Source: Anaerolineales bacterium (GTDB lineage: Bacteria; Chloroflexota; Anaerolineae; Aggregatilineales; J027). From it: a stretch of 64,000 bases of DNA. The notes under the pieces are model-generated. The model ran no database searches, was not told the DNA's origin, and saw nothing but the letters and a program-made list of their open reading frames with translations. The stretch covers positions 744,001-808,000 of the forward strand of contig JACKCI010000002.1 of the NCBI GenBank assembly GCA_020634155.1. Direction: 5' to 3'. Below, piece by piece: positions 50,938-59,641 of the stretch (positions are counted from its first letter, which is position 1; the number at the start of each line of letters is the position of its first letter). A program made the translations under genes and the position numbers.

Positions 50938-50972
50938 TAGTTAACACTGTTTACAGTTTACACCGTTAACTA
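50938..50972. promoter_or_regulatory. Operator-like inverted repeat of the TetR gene
   Basis: Arms of 13 bp (TAGTTAACACTGT and ACACCGTTAACTA) around a 9-bp spacer match at 11 of 13 positions. Extra half-site copies (CACTGTAAAC at the GTG; GTTTACAG) are close by. It lies between the divergent TetR start and the hypE gene. Confidence 0.75.
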
Positions 50973-51071
50973 TTCACTGTCAATAGGTTGCTTTGGCACC
51001 GAAAACAAGGTGAGTTTGCACCTGTCCAAACCACCAGAATCGGGCATAGTAGAAAGCATAAGGAGGCACCT

Positions 51072-52085
51072 ATGGCGCTGAATTGTCCCATCCCGATTAG
51101 CCAATATCCCCACCTGCTCCTTGCTCATGGCGGGGGCGGGCGTTTGATGCACAACTTAATCGGGCAGATGTTTCTACAGACCTTTGATAACCCCCTCTTG
51201 CAACAACAACATGATGGCGCGGTCATGCAATTTGGCGAGACCCGTCTAGCTTTTACGACTGACTCGTATGTGGTGCGTCCGCTGTTCTTCCCCGGCGGCA
51301 ATATCGGTCAATTGGTGGTACATGGCACGGTCAATGATTTGGCAATGTGTGGCGCACGGCCCCTGTTCCTCAGCCTTGGCTTGATACTAGAAGAAGGCTT
51401 GCCAATGGAAACACTCTGGACGATTGTCCAATCCATTCAAGCCAGTGCCGAGGCCGCCCACGTCCAAGTGGTGACAGGCGACACCAAGGTCGTGGATGCG
51501 GGCAAGGGTGACGGGATTTATATCAATACGGCGGGCATTGGCATTCTTGAACACAACCTGACCATTGGCCCCAGCAGCATTCAGGCGGGTGATGCCGTGT
51601 TAATCAGTGGTGATATTGGACGGCATGGCGTGGCAATTATGGCAACCCGTCTCGACTTTGAGACCACGATTGAGAGTGATAGCGCCGCTGTTGCCGATGA
51701 TGTCTTGCGGCTGATTGCGGCGGGCCTTGAAATCCATTGCCTGCGTGACCTCACACGCGGGGGCCTTGCCAGTGCTTTGGTGGAACTGAGCCAGAGCGCA
51801 GGCCTGCATATCCATATCAAAGAGCGCGATGTCCCCATCTTAGAAGAGGTACAGGGCGTCTGCGAGATTTTAGGCTTTGACCCGCTGTATGTGGCGAATG
51901 AGGGGCGCTTTATCGTTATTCTGCCCGCTCATCATGTTGAGCAGGCCCTCGCGCTATTGCCCGATGCACGCTTAATTGGGCAGGTTAGCGATGACAAGAA
52001 AGGCTTGGTCACGCTACAAAGTCATATCGGGGCCACCCGCATTGTCGATATGCTCAGTGGTGAGCAACTCCCGCGTATTTGCTAA
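51072..52085 (+). CDS. hypE: Carbamoyl dehydratase HypE
   Basis: A 337-aa PurM-like ATPase that dehydrates the HypF thiocarbamate to thiocyanate. The start MALNCPIPIS has AGGAGG upstream; an earlier in-frame ATG is poorly placed. L-A-H-G-G-G-G at the N-terminus, T-D-S-Y-V-V, N-D-L-A-M-C-G-A and the C-terminal P-R-I-C with the essential terminal Cys are seen. hypA starts 9 bp downstream. Confidence 0.97.
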   Translation: MALNCPIPISQYPHLLLAHGGGGRLMHNLIGQMFLQTFDNPLLQQQHDGAVMQFGETRLAFTTDSYVVRPLFFPGGNIGQLVVHGTVNDLAMCGARPLFLSLGLILEEGLPMETLWTIVQSIQASAEAAHVQVVTGDTKVVDAGKGDGIYINTAGIGILEHNLTIGPSSIQAGDAVLISGDIGRHGVAIMATRLDFETTIESDSAAVADDVLRLIAAGLEIHCLRDLTRGGLASALVELSQSAGLHIHIKERDVPILEEVQGVCEILGFDPLYVANEGRFIVILPAHHVEQALALLPDARLIGQVSDDKKGLVTLQSHIGATRIVDMLSGEQLPRIC

Positions 52086-52094
52086 GGCGACCCC

Positions 52095-52442
52095 ATGCAC
52101 GAGCTATCCGTTACCCAAAACATCCTGAGCATTGCCCTCAAACATGCTGGACAAGCTGAGTCTATCACCGACATCTATCTGGTCATCGGGCAGTTATCTT
52201 CAATGGTTGATGATTGCATCCAATTTTATTGGGACATCATCAGCGAGGGAACGATTGCCCAAGGCGCACGGCTCCATTTTAAGCGTTTGCCCGCCATGAT
52301 GCACTGCCAACACTGCCAGACCGAGTATCCCTTACATGAAACTAGTTTCGTCTGCCCCACCTGTGCCACTACCAATGTCGTATTGGTGTCAGGCGATGAA
52401 TTCTACGTTGAATCCATTCAAGTCCAAGGAGACCCTATATGA
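52095..52442 (+). CDS. hypA: Hydrogenase nickel chaperone HypA
   Basis: A 115-aa Ni-binding chaperone with M-H-E-L-S-V-T (Ni ligand His2) and a Zn site of two CxxC motifs (C-Q-H-C and C-P-T-C). It overlaps hypB by 4 bp. Delivers Ni with HypB to the large subunit. Confidence 0.96.
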   Translation: MHELSVTQNILSIALKHAGQAESITDIYLVIGQLSSMVDDCIQFYWDIISEGTIAQGARLHFKRLPAMMHCQHCQTEYPLHETSFVCPTCATTNVVLVSGDEFYVESIQVQGDPI

Positions 52443-53083
52443 ATATCCCTGTTGTGGAGAAAATTTTAAGTAGCAACGATACCCTTGCTGATGAAAATCG
52501 CGCTATGCTGGATGCAGCGGGCGTTTTTGGCATTAATATGATGGCCTCCCCCGGTGCGGGCAAGACCTCATTGATTGAAATGACCCTACAACGCTTAGGG
52601 GGGGAATTGCGGCTTGGCGTGATTGAGGGTGACCTTGCCACCAGCCTCGATGCTGAACGCGCTCAACGAGCCGGAGCCACCGCGATTCAAATCAACACAG
52701 GCGGCAATTGTCACCTAGAGGCCTACATGATTCGGGATGCCTTGCGCCAATTACCCCTTAGTGAACTTGATTTGCTGATTGTGGAAAATGTGGGTAATCT
52801 GGTCTGCCCCGCCAACTGGAAACTCGGCACCCACAAGAACATTTTGGTGGCGTCTATTCCGGAAGGGGACGACAAGCCCTATAAATACCCCGGCATGTAT
52901 CGCGGTGTCGAGGCAGTGGTCATCAACAAGGTTGACCTGCTGCCCTATGTACCCTTCCGCATGGATTATTTTAAGCAGGGCATTGAAGTCCTCAATCCGG
53001 GGGTGGAGATTTTTAGCCTCTCGTGCCGCACCGGAGAGGGTATGGAGGCGTGGCTAACTTGGCTCAAGGGGCTGCGTCAGTAA
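52439..53083 (+). CDS. hypB: Hydrogenase nickel GTPase HypB
   Basis: A 214-aa SIMIBI GTPase. P-loop S-P-G-A-G-K-T-S, E-G-D-L-A-T, N-K-V-D-L. The metal-binding N-T-G-G-N-C-H-L-E-A is present. There is no His-rich N-terminal tail, so it does not store Ni. Last gene of the hyp block; a terminator follows. Confidence 0.96.
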   Translation: MNIPVVEKILSSNDTLADENRAMLDAAGVFGINMMASPGAGKTSLIEMTLQRLGGELRLGVIEGDLATSLDAERAQRAGATAIQINTGGNCHLEAYMIRDALRQLPLSELDLLIVENVGNLVCPANWKLGTHKNILVASIPEGDDKPYKYPGMYRGVEAVVINKVDLLPYVPFRMDYFKQGIEVLNPGVEIFSLSCRTGEGMEAWLTWLKGLRQ

Positions 53084-53109
53084 GGTTCACATCACCAACG
53101 TATTCCATA

Positions 53110-53140
53110 AAGGGGGGCGGCAATCCCCCTTGTTTTGTTT
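53110..53140 (+). terminator. Intrinsic terminator after hypB
   Basis: AAGGGGG (53110-53116), 8-base loop, CCCCCTT (53125-53131), then GTTTTGTTT. Closes the hypEAB unit. Confidence 0.85.
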
Positions 53141-53210
53141 AAGTTGACGCTTGCAGATATGCGATAAATTGCCATAATGGACAGGATTTTTGTGGAAGGG
53201 CTAAACAATT

Positions 53211-53936
53211 ATGGAATTTGGTAGCTACGGCAAGGGTTCACGGCTTGGATGTATTATTCCCTTCGTGGTGCTGATTGCCCTCATCGGCGGCGGCATTTTC
53301 TTTTTTACGCGAGGGAACGATGAACCCAGCGAAGAAGAAAGCGTAGATCAAACATTGGCGGCGCTCGAAACACGGGCAGTCGCGGGCGGCACACTCCAAC
53401 CTCCCACACCGACCAACACAACCGCGCCAATTACACCAACGGAAGCGGCAGAAGCCTCCGTCACCAATACCCAAGCACCAACCCCTGACCTCAACGCAGA
53501 ATTGGCAACTGAACGCAAAATCTTCTTCCCGAATGTCTCTACCGCAGGGCGGATTGTCACAGCCCGTCGTGTGCCGGGGGGCTGGGATATTACTTACTTA
53601 CAAGATTTAGTGGGTCACTTAGAAGGTACCCCTTGGCTAGGCGAAGGGAATACCGTGTTAGCCGGCCATTTTGAAGATGAGTTAGGCCGTCCGGGGCCGT
53701 TCCGCTATTTATATGAAGCTAAAGAGGGTGATCGTATTCTTATCCAAGATGGCAAAGACGCTGTTTTGCAGGTGTATGTGGTTACGGTTGTTACCCGCAC
53801 CACCCCTGATGATTTAGAGGTTCTACGGAATACTGATCAACCCCGCTTGACCTTGATCACCTGCGATAGCTGGAATCCTGACCGCTATGGCTATGACGAC
53901 CGATTGGTAGTGATTGCTGAACCTCTACTCAACTAG
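53211..53936 (+). CDS. Sortase family protein
   Basis: A 241-aa membrane-anchored transpeptidase. TM near residues 13-30 (CIIPFVVLIALIGGGIFFF), then a Thr/Pro/Ala-rich linker to residue 100. The catalytic His is in A-G-H-F-E-D, the Cys in L-T-L-I-T-C-D-S-W and the Arg in D-D-R-L-V-V. No LPxTG-like substrate is recognisable in the window. It stands alone after the hypB terminator; TTGCAG (53151) and CATAAT (53173) may be its promoter. Class (D, E or F) cannot be set by eye. Confidence 0.88.
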   Translation: MEFGSYGKGSRLGCIIPFVVLIALIGGGIFFFTRGNDEPSEEESVDQTLAALETRAVAGGTLQPPTPTNTTAPITPTEAAEASVTNTQAPTPDLNAELATERKIFFPNVSTAGRIVTARRVPGGWDITYLQDLVGHLEGTPWLGEGNTVLAGHFEDELGRPGPFRYLYEAKEGDRILIQDGKDAVLQVYVVTVVTRTTPDDLEVLRNTDQPRLTLITCDSWNPDRYGYDDRLVVIAEPLLN

Positions 53937-54608
53937 AGGGTCGATTAAGTCTGGCCCGTCATATTTGGCGTTATTAACGCGGGTGGACACCGGATAGGCG
54001 GTCATCTCAGCAGCCGTATAGGGGCGCAAGAGTGGCTCAAGCTGCTGGGTATCCGTTTGACGAGGGTCAAGCCACTGCTCATAATCCGCTTGCGGCATAA
54101 TAACCGCCATGCGATGATGCAAAGGTTTGATCAATTCATTGGGGTCGGTGGTAATAATGGTACAACTGGTGATGAGTTCCCCCGTCGCGGGGTCTTTCCA
54201 TTGTTCCCACAAGCCCGCCATGCCAAAAATACTCCCGTCCTTGAGACGGATATAGATGGGGGTTTTACTACCATCGTCATTGGTCTTCCATTCATAGAAC
54301 CCATCAGCAACCACCAAACAACGGCGGGAACGGAAGGCAGCACGAAAACTTGGCTTTTCCGCAAGGGTTTCGGCACGGGCGTTAATCATCCGGTTGCCTA
54401 CGGTGGCGTCTTTCGCCCACGATGGAATTAACCCCCAGCGCATCATTGCCAATCGGTTACGGTTAGCTTCATCTTTGACAATGGTCGCCACCGATTGTGA
54501 AGGGGCGATGTTATAGCGGGGGGCCAGACCGCTTGGGGTGTTTTCCAAGTGAAAGGTCTGAGCGAGCAGTTGGGGATCCGTTACCGTTTGTGTATAGCGA
54601 CCGCACAT
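53925..54608 (-). CDS. SOS response-associated peptidase (SRAP/HMCES family)
   Basis: A 227-aa protein that forms a covalent cross-link with abasic sites in single-stranded DNA through Cys2. Features: M-C-G-R-Y-T-Q, Y-N-I-A-P-S-Q, R-M-I-N-A-R-A-E-T, D-G-F-Y-E-W and H-H-R-M-A-V-I, all family active-site residues. It overlaps the sortase 3' end by 12 bp, and is divergent from greA. Confidence 0.95.
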   Translation of the reverse strand: MCGRYTQTVTDPQLLAQTFHLENTPSGLAPRYNIAPSQSVATIVKDEANRNRLAMMRWGLIPSWAKDATVGNRMINARAETLAEKPSFRAAFRSRRCLVVADGFYEWKTNDDGSKTPIYIRLKDGSIFGMAGLWEQWKDPATGELITSCTIITTDPNELIKPLHHRMAVIMPQADYEQWLDPRQTDTQQLEPLLRPYTAAEMTAYPVSTRVNNAKYDGPDLIDPLVE

Positions 54609-54694
54609 TGAAAGCCCTTTAAAAAGTGGAGGTTTTACCTTAAAATGGCGCGAATTTCTTTAACCAGTATAACCGAAATCTCGGGGGTATGAAA

Positions 54695-55174
54695 ATGACT
54701 GAACATGCCAATTACCTAACCCAAGCTGGTTACGAAGAGTTGCAAGACAAACTCAACTATCTCCGCACGGTTCGACGCCAAGAAATTGCCGAGCGACTAC
54801 ACCAAGCAATGTCCGAAGGTGGTGAATTGGCCGAGAACGCGGAATATGAAGATGCCAAGAACGATCAAGCGTTTTTGGAAGGCGAGATTTTGCGCCTTGA
54901 AGCGATTTTGAGCAACGCAATCGTAATCGACGAAGGGATCGACGCTCCTAGTGGGGTGGTAGGCGTTGGCAAGCGGGTGACCCTGCGCGAAAAAGGTCAA
55001 GGGGATGTGGAGGAATATCACCTTGTTGGGGCGGCGGAGGCTAATCCCAAGGTGGGCAAAATTTCTCATAAGAGTCCGCTTGGGCTGGCCCTGATGGGCA
55101 AACGTGTCGGGGAGCGGGTTGTGGTCAAGGCCCCTGATGGTGATTTAGTCTTTGAAGTTTTAGCGATTGAGTAA
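54695..55174 (+). CDS. greA: Transcription elongation factor GreA
   Basis: A 159-aa factor that stimulates transcript cleavage in stalled RNA polymerase. The start M-T-E-H-A-N-Y is chosen because GGGGG lies 7 bp before it; an ATG two codons earlier is too near. The acidic D/E tip lies in E-N-A-E-Y-E-D-A-K. C-terminal S-P-L-G-L-A-L-M-G-K fits. Followed 5 bp later by lysS. Confidence 0.95.
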   Translation: MTEHANYLTQAGYEELQDKLNYLRTVRRQEIAERLHQAMSEGGELAENAEYEDAKNDQAFLEGEILRLEAILSNAIVIDEGIDAPSGVVGVGKRVTLREKGQGDVEEYHLVGAAEANPKVGKISHKSPLGLALMGKRVGERVVVKAPDGDLVFEVLAIE

Positions 55175-55179
55175 ACTAC

Positions 55180-56700
55180 ATGCCTTGGCAACCTACCAAT
55201 AACGTCGAACAAGACCGTTTTGATAAGCTACAACGCTGGTTAGAGGCGGGTGTTAACCCCTATCCGACCCGTGTTGAGCGCACCCATACCACCCAAGCTG
55301 CGATAGATGCTTTTGAACAAACCGAGAACCAAGAAAACCCTGAGCCTATCATGGTGACGGTTTGTGGGCGGGTGGTACGTCAAAACGTCAAAGGCAAAAT
55401 CTACTTTGGACACATTGAGGATGGCGCAGGCCGTCTCCAATTGATGATTCGCATTGATGCCCTTGGCGAGGAAACCTTTGGCCTGCTCAAGCAAAACCTC
55501 GACTTGGGCGACTTTGTTCAAGCCACAGGCACCATGATGCGAACCAAGACGGGGGAGGTCAGCGTACAAGTTACCGCCTTTACGCTACTCTCCAAAGCCC
55601 TTAGCCCGTTGCCTGTTATCAAGGAACGCACCTTGGACGATGGCACTGTTGAGCGTTACGGGGCCTTCAGTGATACCGAGGAACGCTACCGCCAACGCTA
55701 TGCTGACCTTGCGGTTAACTCTGATGTGCGCCATGTCTTCCGTATCCGTGCCAAAATCATTCGGGCTATCCAGCATTTCTTAGATGATGAAGGCTTTATC
55801 GAGGTTGAGACGCCGATTCTACAGCCTATCTACGGTGGGGCAGCAGCCCGACCCTTTACCACCTTCCATAACCAGCTTCATCAACAACTATTCTTGCGGA
55901 TTAGTTTTGAACTCTACCTTAAGCGCTTGTTGGTGGGCGGCTATGATGGGGTCTATGAAATTGGGCGCGACTTCCGCAATGAGGGTGTCAGCTTCAAGCA
56001 TAATCCTGAGTTCACCATGCTCGAACTCTACCAAGCCTATACCGACTACAATGGCATGATGGCGATTACTGAGCGCTTGATGCAATCGGTGACCCTCAAT
56101 GTGATTGGCACCACCCAATTTACCTTTAAAGACTATCAAATCGACTTTGGCGGCACATGGCAACGCATCACAGTGCGTGAGGCCATTCGGCGCTATCTCG
56201 AAATCGACTATGCGGACTATCCGACGGCTGCTGAACTCGAAGCGGCGGCCCGTGAAGCTGGCGTACAACTGGCACCCAATCAAAACCGAGGCAAGATTAT
56301 CGAGCATCTGTTGGGGGAGGTCGAGCAGCGCTTTATTCAACCAACCTTTGTCACCGACTACCCGATTGATATTTCGCCCTTCGCTAAGAAGCTGGATGCT
56401 GACCCTACTCATGTCGAGCGCTTTGAAATCTATATCGCGGGGATGGAGATGGGCAATGCCTTTACCGAATTAAACGACCCGCGTGACCAAGAAGCTCGCT
56501 TCGATGAGATGGCTCAGTTATACAAAGCTGATGATGATGACGCCACACCCATTGATGAGGACTATCTCAATGCCATGCGCTATGGCATGCCACCCTGCGG
56601 TGGATTAGGCATAGGGGTTGACCGAATTGTCATGTTATTGACGAATCGCCACACCATCCGCGAAGTTCTGTTGTTTCCACATTTGCGGGCACGCGAGTAA
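55180..56700 (+). CDS. lysS: Lysine--tRNA ligase, class II
   Basis: A 506-aa synthetase. OB anticodon domain (V-T-V-C-G-R-V-V-R, residues 60-160), then class II core: V-E-T-P-I-L-Q-P-I-Y-G-G-A-A-A-R-P-F motif 1-like, F-R-N-E-G-V-S-F-K-H-N-P-E-F-T motif 2, and G-L-G-I-G-V-D-R motif 3. Operonic with greA. Confidence 0.96.
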   Translation: MPWQPTNNVEQDRFDKLQRWLEAGVNPYPTRVERTHTTQAAIDAFEQTENQENPEPIMVTVCGRVVRQNVKGKIYFGHIEDGAGRLQLMIRIDALGEETFGLLKQNLDLGDFVQATGTMMRTKTGEVSVQVTAFTLLSKALSPLPVIKERTLDDGTVERYGAFSDTEERYRQRYADLAVNSDVRHVFRIRAKIIRAIQHFLDDEGFIEVETPILQPIYGGAAARPFTTFHNQLHQQLFLRISFELYLKRLLVGGYDGVYEIGRDFRNEGVSFKHNPEFTMLELYQAYTDYNGMMAITERLMQSVTLNVIGTTQFTFKDYQIDFGGTWQRITVREAIRRYLEIDYADYPTAAELEAAAREAGVQLAPNQNRGKIIEHLLGEVEQRFIQPTFVTDYPIDISPFAKKLDADPTHVERFEIYIAGMEMGNAFTELNDPRDQEARFDEMAQLYKADDDDATPIDEDYLNAMRYGMPPCGGLGIGVDRIVMLLTNRHTIREVLLFPHLRARE

Positions 56701-56705
56701 GTTTG

Positions 56706-56726
56706 GTATCCTTGTAGGATACAAGG
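56706..56726. promoter_or_regulatory. Two overlapping inverted repeats upstream of the kinase-like gene
   Basis: GTATCCT-TGT-AGGATAC (56706-56722) and CCTTGTA-GGA-TACAAGG (56710-56726) are each perfect and share bases, so only one can form a hairpin at a time. They lie between the lysS stop and the ATG at 56746. No T-run follows, so a terminator is unlikely; an operator or RNA switch is possible. Confidence 0.5.
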
Positions 56727-56745
56727 TGCATGTGGTGGAGTAGAC

Positions 56746-57840
56746 ATGGGTATTGACTACAAATCGTCCCAACGGAATATCGACTTTGGCGCGGTGATTG
56801 ACCGCATGAGCGAGGGCTTGCTTATCTTTGATATGGAAGGCAACCTCGCCTTAGACAATGCGGCAGCCCGCCAAATCCTTGGTGCTAATCTGGTGGTGAT
56901 TCGCCAACAAGGTTGGCCGGCCTATGCGATGCTGGTGGATAGCAACTCCACACTCGCGGATGATTTGCGGGCGCGTGCCCTGCGGCAAACGGAGCCGATT
57001 CGCTTTCACATGAACCTTTCGGATGCGTATATCCCCTGTTGGGCAACGGGTGTTCACCAGACCAATGGTGAGGTGCTAACCGTCATCACCATTGAGCGTC
57101 CTGATTGGACACCGCTAACCCAACTGCTCGAAAACTTCCGCAAAGAGATGGTACCCGCCATCGAAGACACCCAAGGTCATGCCAAATTCATCATCCAAAT
57201 CGCCAACCGTCGCAAGCCCAATACGACCGCTGATGAATTGGCCCAGCGCGTAATTGGCTTTGCCGAACTCATCTCTACCCAGATGGGGCGGCTCCAAATC
57301 CTGATGGGGCAATTGCACCGCCTTGAGATTATCCGCACGGGGCAGCTTGAAGATGAGATTAAGCAGAGCCTCAAGCGAATCAACTTGCTGGAGTTCACTG
57401 AGGATTTCATCGAAGAGATTGCTAATAAGCAGGGTGAAGATACCCGTGACCGCATACGGGTCGATATAACCGACGATTTGCATGTCACAGCCGCCCCTAG
57501 ACACCTTGAGTATATTCTGCGCGATGTACTAGACAACGCCCTAATGTATAGTCCCCCTCAATCGCCCGTGCAACTACGCGCCTTCAACACCAACCAAGGC
57601 CGCCATGTCCAAATCGACATTGTTGACCAAGGCTGTGGTATCCGCGAATCAGAGTATGACCGCGTGTTTGGCCTGTTCCAACGGGCACGTCAACCGCAGG
57701 TTATCGCTGAGTTTGGCTATGGGGTTAGCCTGCATCTTGCCAAAGCTGACATGGAGGCCATGGGCGGGCGTATCTGGTTTTCGAGCGAGGAAGGGGTCGG
57801 TACCACCTTCAGCCTGAAATTCTCAACGGCGCTGGCTTGA
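56746..57840 (+). CDS. PAS-like/HATPase sensor protein lacking an H-box
   Basis: A 364-aa soluble protein. The N-terminal PAS-like part is F-G-A-V-I-D-R-M-S-E-G-L-L-I-F-D. A long helical linker (residues 125-215) has no E-H-x-L-R-T-P or similar phospho-acceptor box. The HATPase has N-box L-R-D-V-L-D-N-A-L-M-Y-S-P, D-Q-G-C-G-I and F-G-Y-G-V-S-L-H-L, so ATP binding looks intact. No response regulator is next door. It may be an atypical kinase, a phosphatase or an ATP-gated partner-switch protein. Confidence 0.75.
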   Translation: MGIDYKSSQRNIDFGAVIDRMSEGLLIFDMEGNLALDNAAARQILGANLVVIRQQGWPAYAMLVDSNSTLADDLRARALRQTEPIRFHMNLSDAYIPCWATGVHQTNGEVLTVITIERPDWTPLTQLLENFRKEMVPAIEDTQGHAKFIIQIANRRKPNTTADELAQRVIGFAELISTQMGRLQILMGQLHRLEIIRTGQLEDEIKQSLKRINLLEFTEDFIEEIANKQGEDTRDRIRVDITDDLHVTAAPRHLEYILRDVLDNALMYSPPQSPVQLRAFNTNQGRHVQIDIVDQGCGIRESEYDRVFGLFQRARQPQVIAEFGYGVSLHLAKADMEAMGGRIWFSSEEGVGTTFSLKFSTALA

Positions 57841-57906
57841 ACCTGAAAGAACCCATTTTTATATACCATATAGTAAATCCTCAAAATGATGATATGGAGA
57901 GTCCGT

Positions 57907-59574
57907 GTGAACTCTTACAAAAAGTGGTCATGCCTCTTATTGGTATTGATAGTATTGTTAGGTGCGTGTAGTTCCGAGTCGGATAGCAATCGGCTGCCAA
58001 CCCTCGGCCCCACAGTCACTCCTATACCCCACGCCACCGCCACCTTTATCCCGATGCAAGCGCGGCCTGATTTGCCCACAGTCGATTGGTCAGATGTCAG
58101 CGATATGTATGCCGCTATGCGTGATGACTATCGGGGCGACATAGATAAGGTCTTGGGCTGGGCCAACCGCTATTATATTGAGGCCAATCTCGAACTTGGC
58201 CCTACGGTAGCGATTGTAAGCGGCTCAGAACGGGTACTCTATACCAATTGGCACGAGGCCCCTATCCCTGAGATTGTCTTCCGACTCTACCCTAATTTTT
58301 CAGACACGGGCAGCAACTTGCGGGTAACCAATGTTCAGGTTGAAGGACAACCTGTTAACCCTGTATTGAGCATCCGCGAGACGGTACTGACTATCCCCTT
58401 AGATCAACCCTTAATGCCCGGTGATGCCGTTGAAATCTCAATGGACTTTATGCTGACACATGAACGTGGCGTTTTGACCACTGACTATGGTTTCAGCTTA
58501 CAGCAATTCCAGATGCTCAACTGGTTTCCGGCTCTGTCGGTCTATGAAGGGCCAGAGAAAGGCTGGTGGAAGAACCGCCTTCCAGCCAACAATGTAGACA
58601 ATTTCTATAGCGAGATAGCCCTACATGACATCAAACTAACCCACGCTGAAAAAGTCGTGGTGGCTATCAGCGGGGTGACAATCGATACTGAAGTACACGA
58701 CGACGAGACCGTCACTGAGCATATTGTGACAGGCCCCCAACGTGATAACTTCATGGTCGCCAGCGCCGAGCTTGGCAAAATTAGCGATGTGGTCGATGGC
58801 ACCACCGTTAATGTCTATTTCTTCGCGGGTGGAGAGCGTGCCGCTGAATGGGGCATGGAAGTCGGCTTGCGGTCTATCTCGGTCTATAACCGTGCCTTTG
58901 GCGATTTCCCCTATGCCGAGATGGACATTGTACAGGCCTATCACCCCTCCGCCGTTGAATTCCCCGGTATCACCATGATTAGCACCGACGCATGGAGCAA
59001 TGGTAGCCCCACCATGGAGCTATATATTGCCCATGAAGTTGGACACCAATGGTGGTATGGCATGGTTGGCAACAACAATGGGGAAGAACCTTGGCTGGAT
59101 GAGAGCCTGACCTCCTACACCGAGGGCGTCTATTATCGCAATGCCTATAACGACAACGAGGAGCGCTATCAGCTTTGGCTGGACAACGAGCGCAATATCT
59201 TCACCTCCTTCTTAGCAAATGGGGGTAACAACCAGCCCATGAATCAAACCTCCTCCCAGCTAGGGGGTGGACTAGGCATTATGGTCTATGTCAAAGGCAC
59301 CAACTTCTACTATCAACTAGAGCAGCTATTGGGCCGTGATGTCTTTATGCAAGCTCTTCGTAGCTATCTAGCCGATATGAAGTATAAGCTCACTAGTGGC
59401 TATGACATCCTAACACACTTTGAGGCCGCTTCTGGTCAAGACCTTGACGCCTTTTTCTATGAATGGGTTGGATACTTCGATGGCCTAGACCCCGCTGTCT
59501 ATGACCCTGATTATGTTGCTGAAGCCCCCCCCGCAGACACGGAAGCGGCTCAACCCTTCCTTATTGGCGGGTAA
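57907..59574 (+). CDS. M1-family zinc metallopeptidase lipoprotein
   Basis: A 555-aa exported gluzincin. The GTG start (V-N-S-Y-K-K-W) is preferred because GGAG lies 7 bp before it; the ATG at 57886 would add 7 residues. Lipobox L-L-G-A-C-S-S. The N-terminal beta domain precedes the zinc site H-E-V-G-H-Q-W-W and the Glu in E-P-W-L-D-E-S-L. The exopeptidase loop is E-F-P-G-I-T-M-I, a relative of GAMEN. Probably trims peptides outside the cell. A tandem paralogue follows after a terminator-like hairpin. Confidence 0.9.
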   Translation: MNSYKKWSCLLLVLIVLLGACSSESDSNRLPTLGPTVTPIPHATATFIPMQARPDLPTVDWSDVSDMYAAMRDDYRGDIDKVLGWANRYYIEANLELGPTVAIVSGSERVLYTNWHEAPIPEIVFRLYPNFSDTGSNLRVTNVQVEGQPVNPVLSIRETVLTIPLDQPLMPGDAVEISMDFMLTHERGVLTTDYGFSLQQFQMLNWFPALSVYEGPEKGWWKNRLPANNVDNFYSEIALHDIKLTHAEKVVVAISGVTIDTEVHDDETVTEHIVTGPQRDNFMVASAELGKISDVVDGTTVNVYFFAGGERAAEWGMEVGLRSISVYNRAFGDFPYAEMDIVQAYHPSAVEFPGITMISTDAWSNGSPTMELYIAHEVGHQWWYGMVGNNNGEEPWLDESLTSYTEGVYYRNAYNDNEERYQLWLDNERNIFTSFLANGGNNQPMNQTSSQLGGGLGIMVYVKGTNFYYQLEQLLGRDVFMQALRSYLADMKYKLTSGYDILTHFEAASGQDLDAFFYEWVGYFDGLDPAVYDPDYVAEAPPADTEAAQPFLIGG

Positions 59575-59598
59575 AGGAAATCGACTAAACCACGATAA

Positions 59599-59623
59599 GG
59601 CGGGCCACCAAGCCCGTCTTTTT
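59599..59623 (+). terminator. Hairpin with T-run between the two M1 peptidase genes
   Basis: GGCGGGC (59599-59605), CACCAA, GCCCGTC (59612-59618), TTTTT. Just 24 bp past the first gene stop and 18 bp before the second ATG; it could act as terminator or attenuator. Confidence 0.75.
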
Positions 59624-59641
59624 ACTAAAGGAGAGAGCCAA

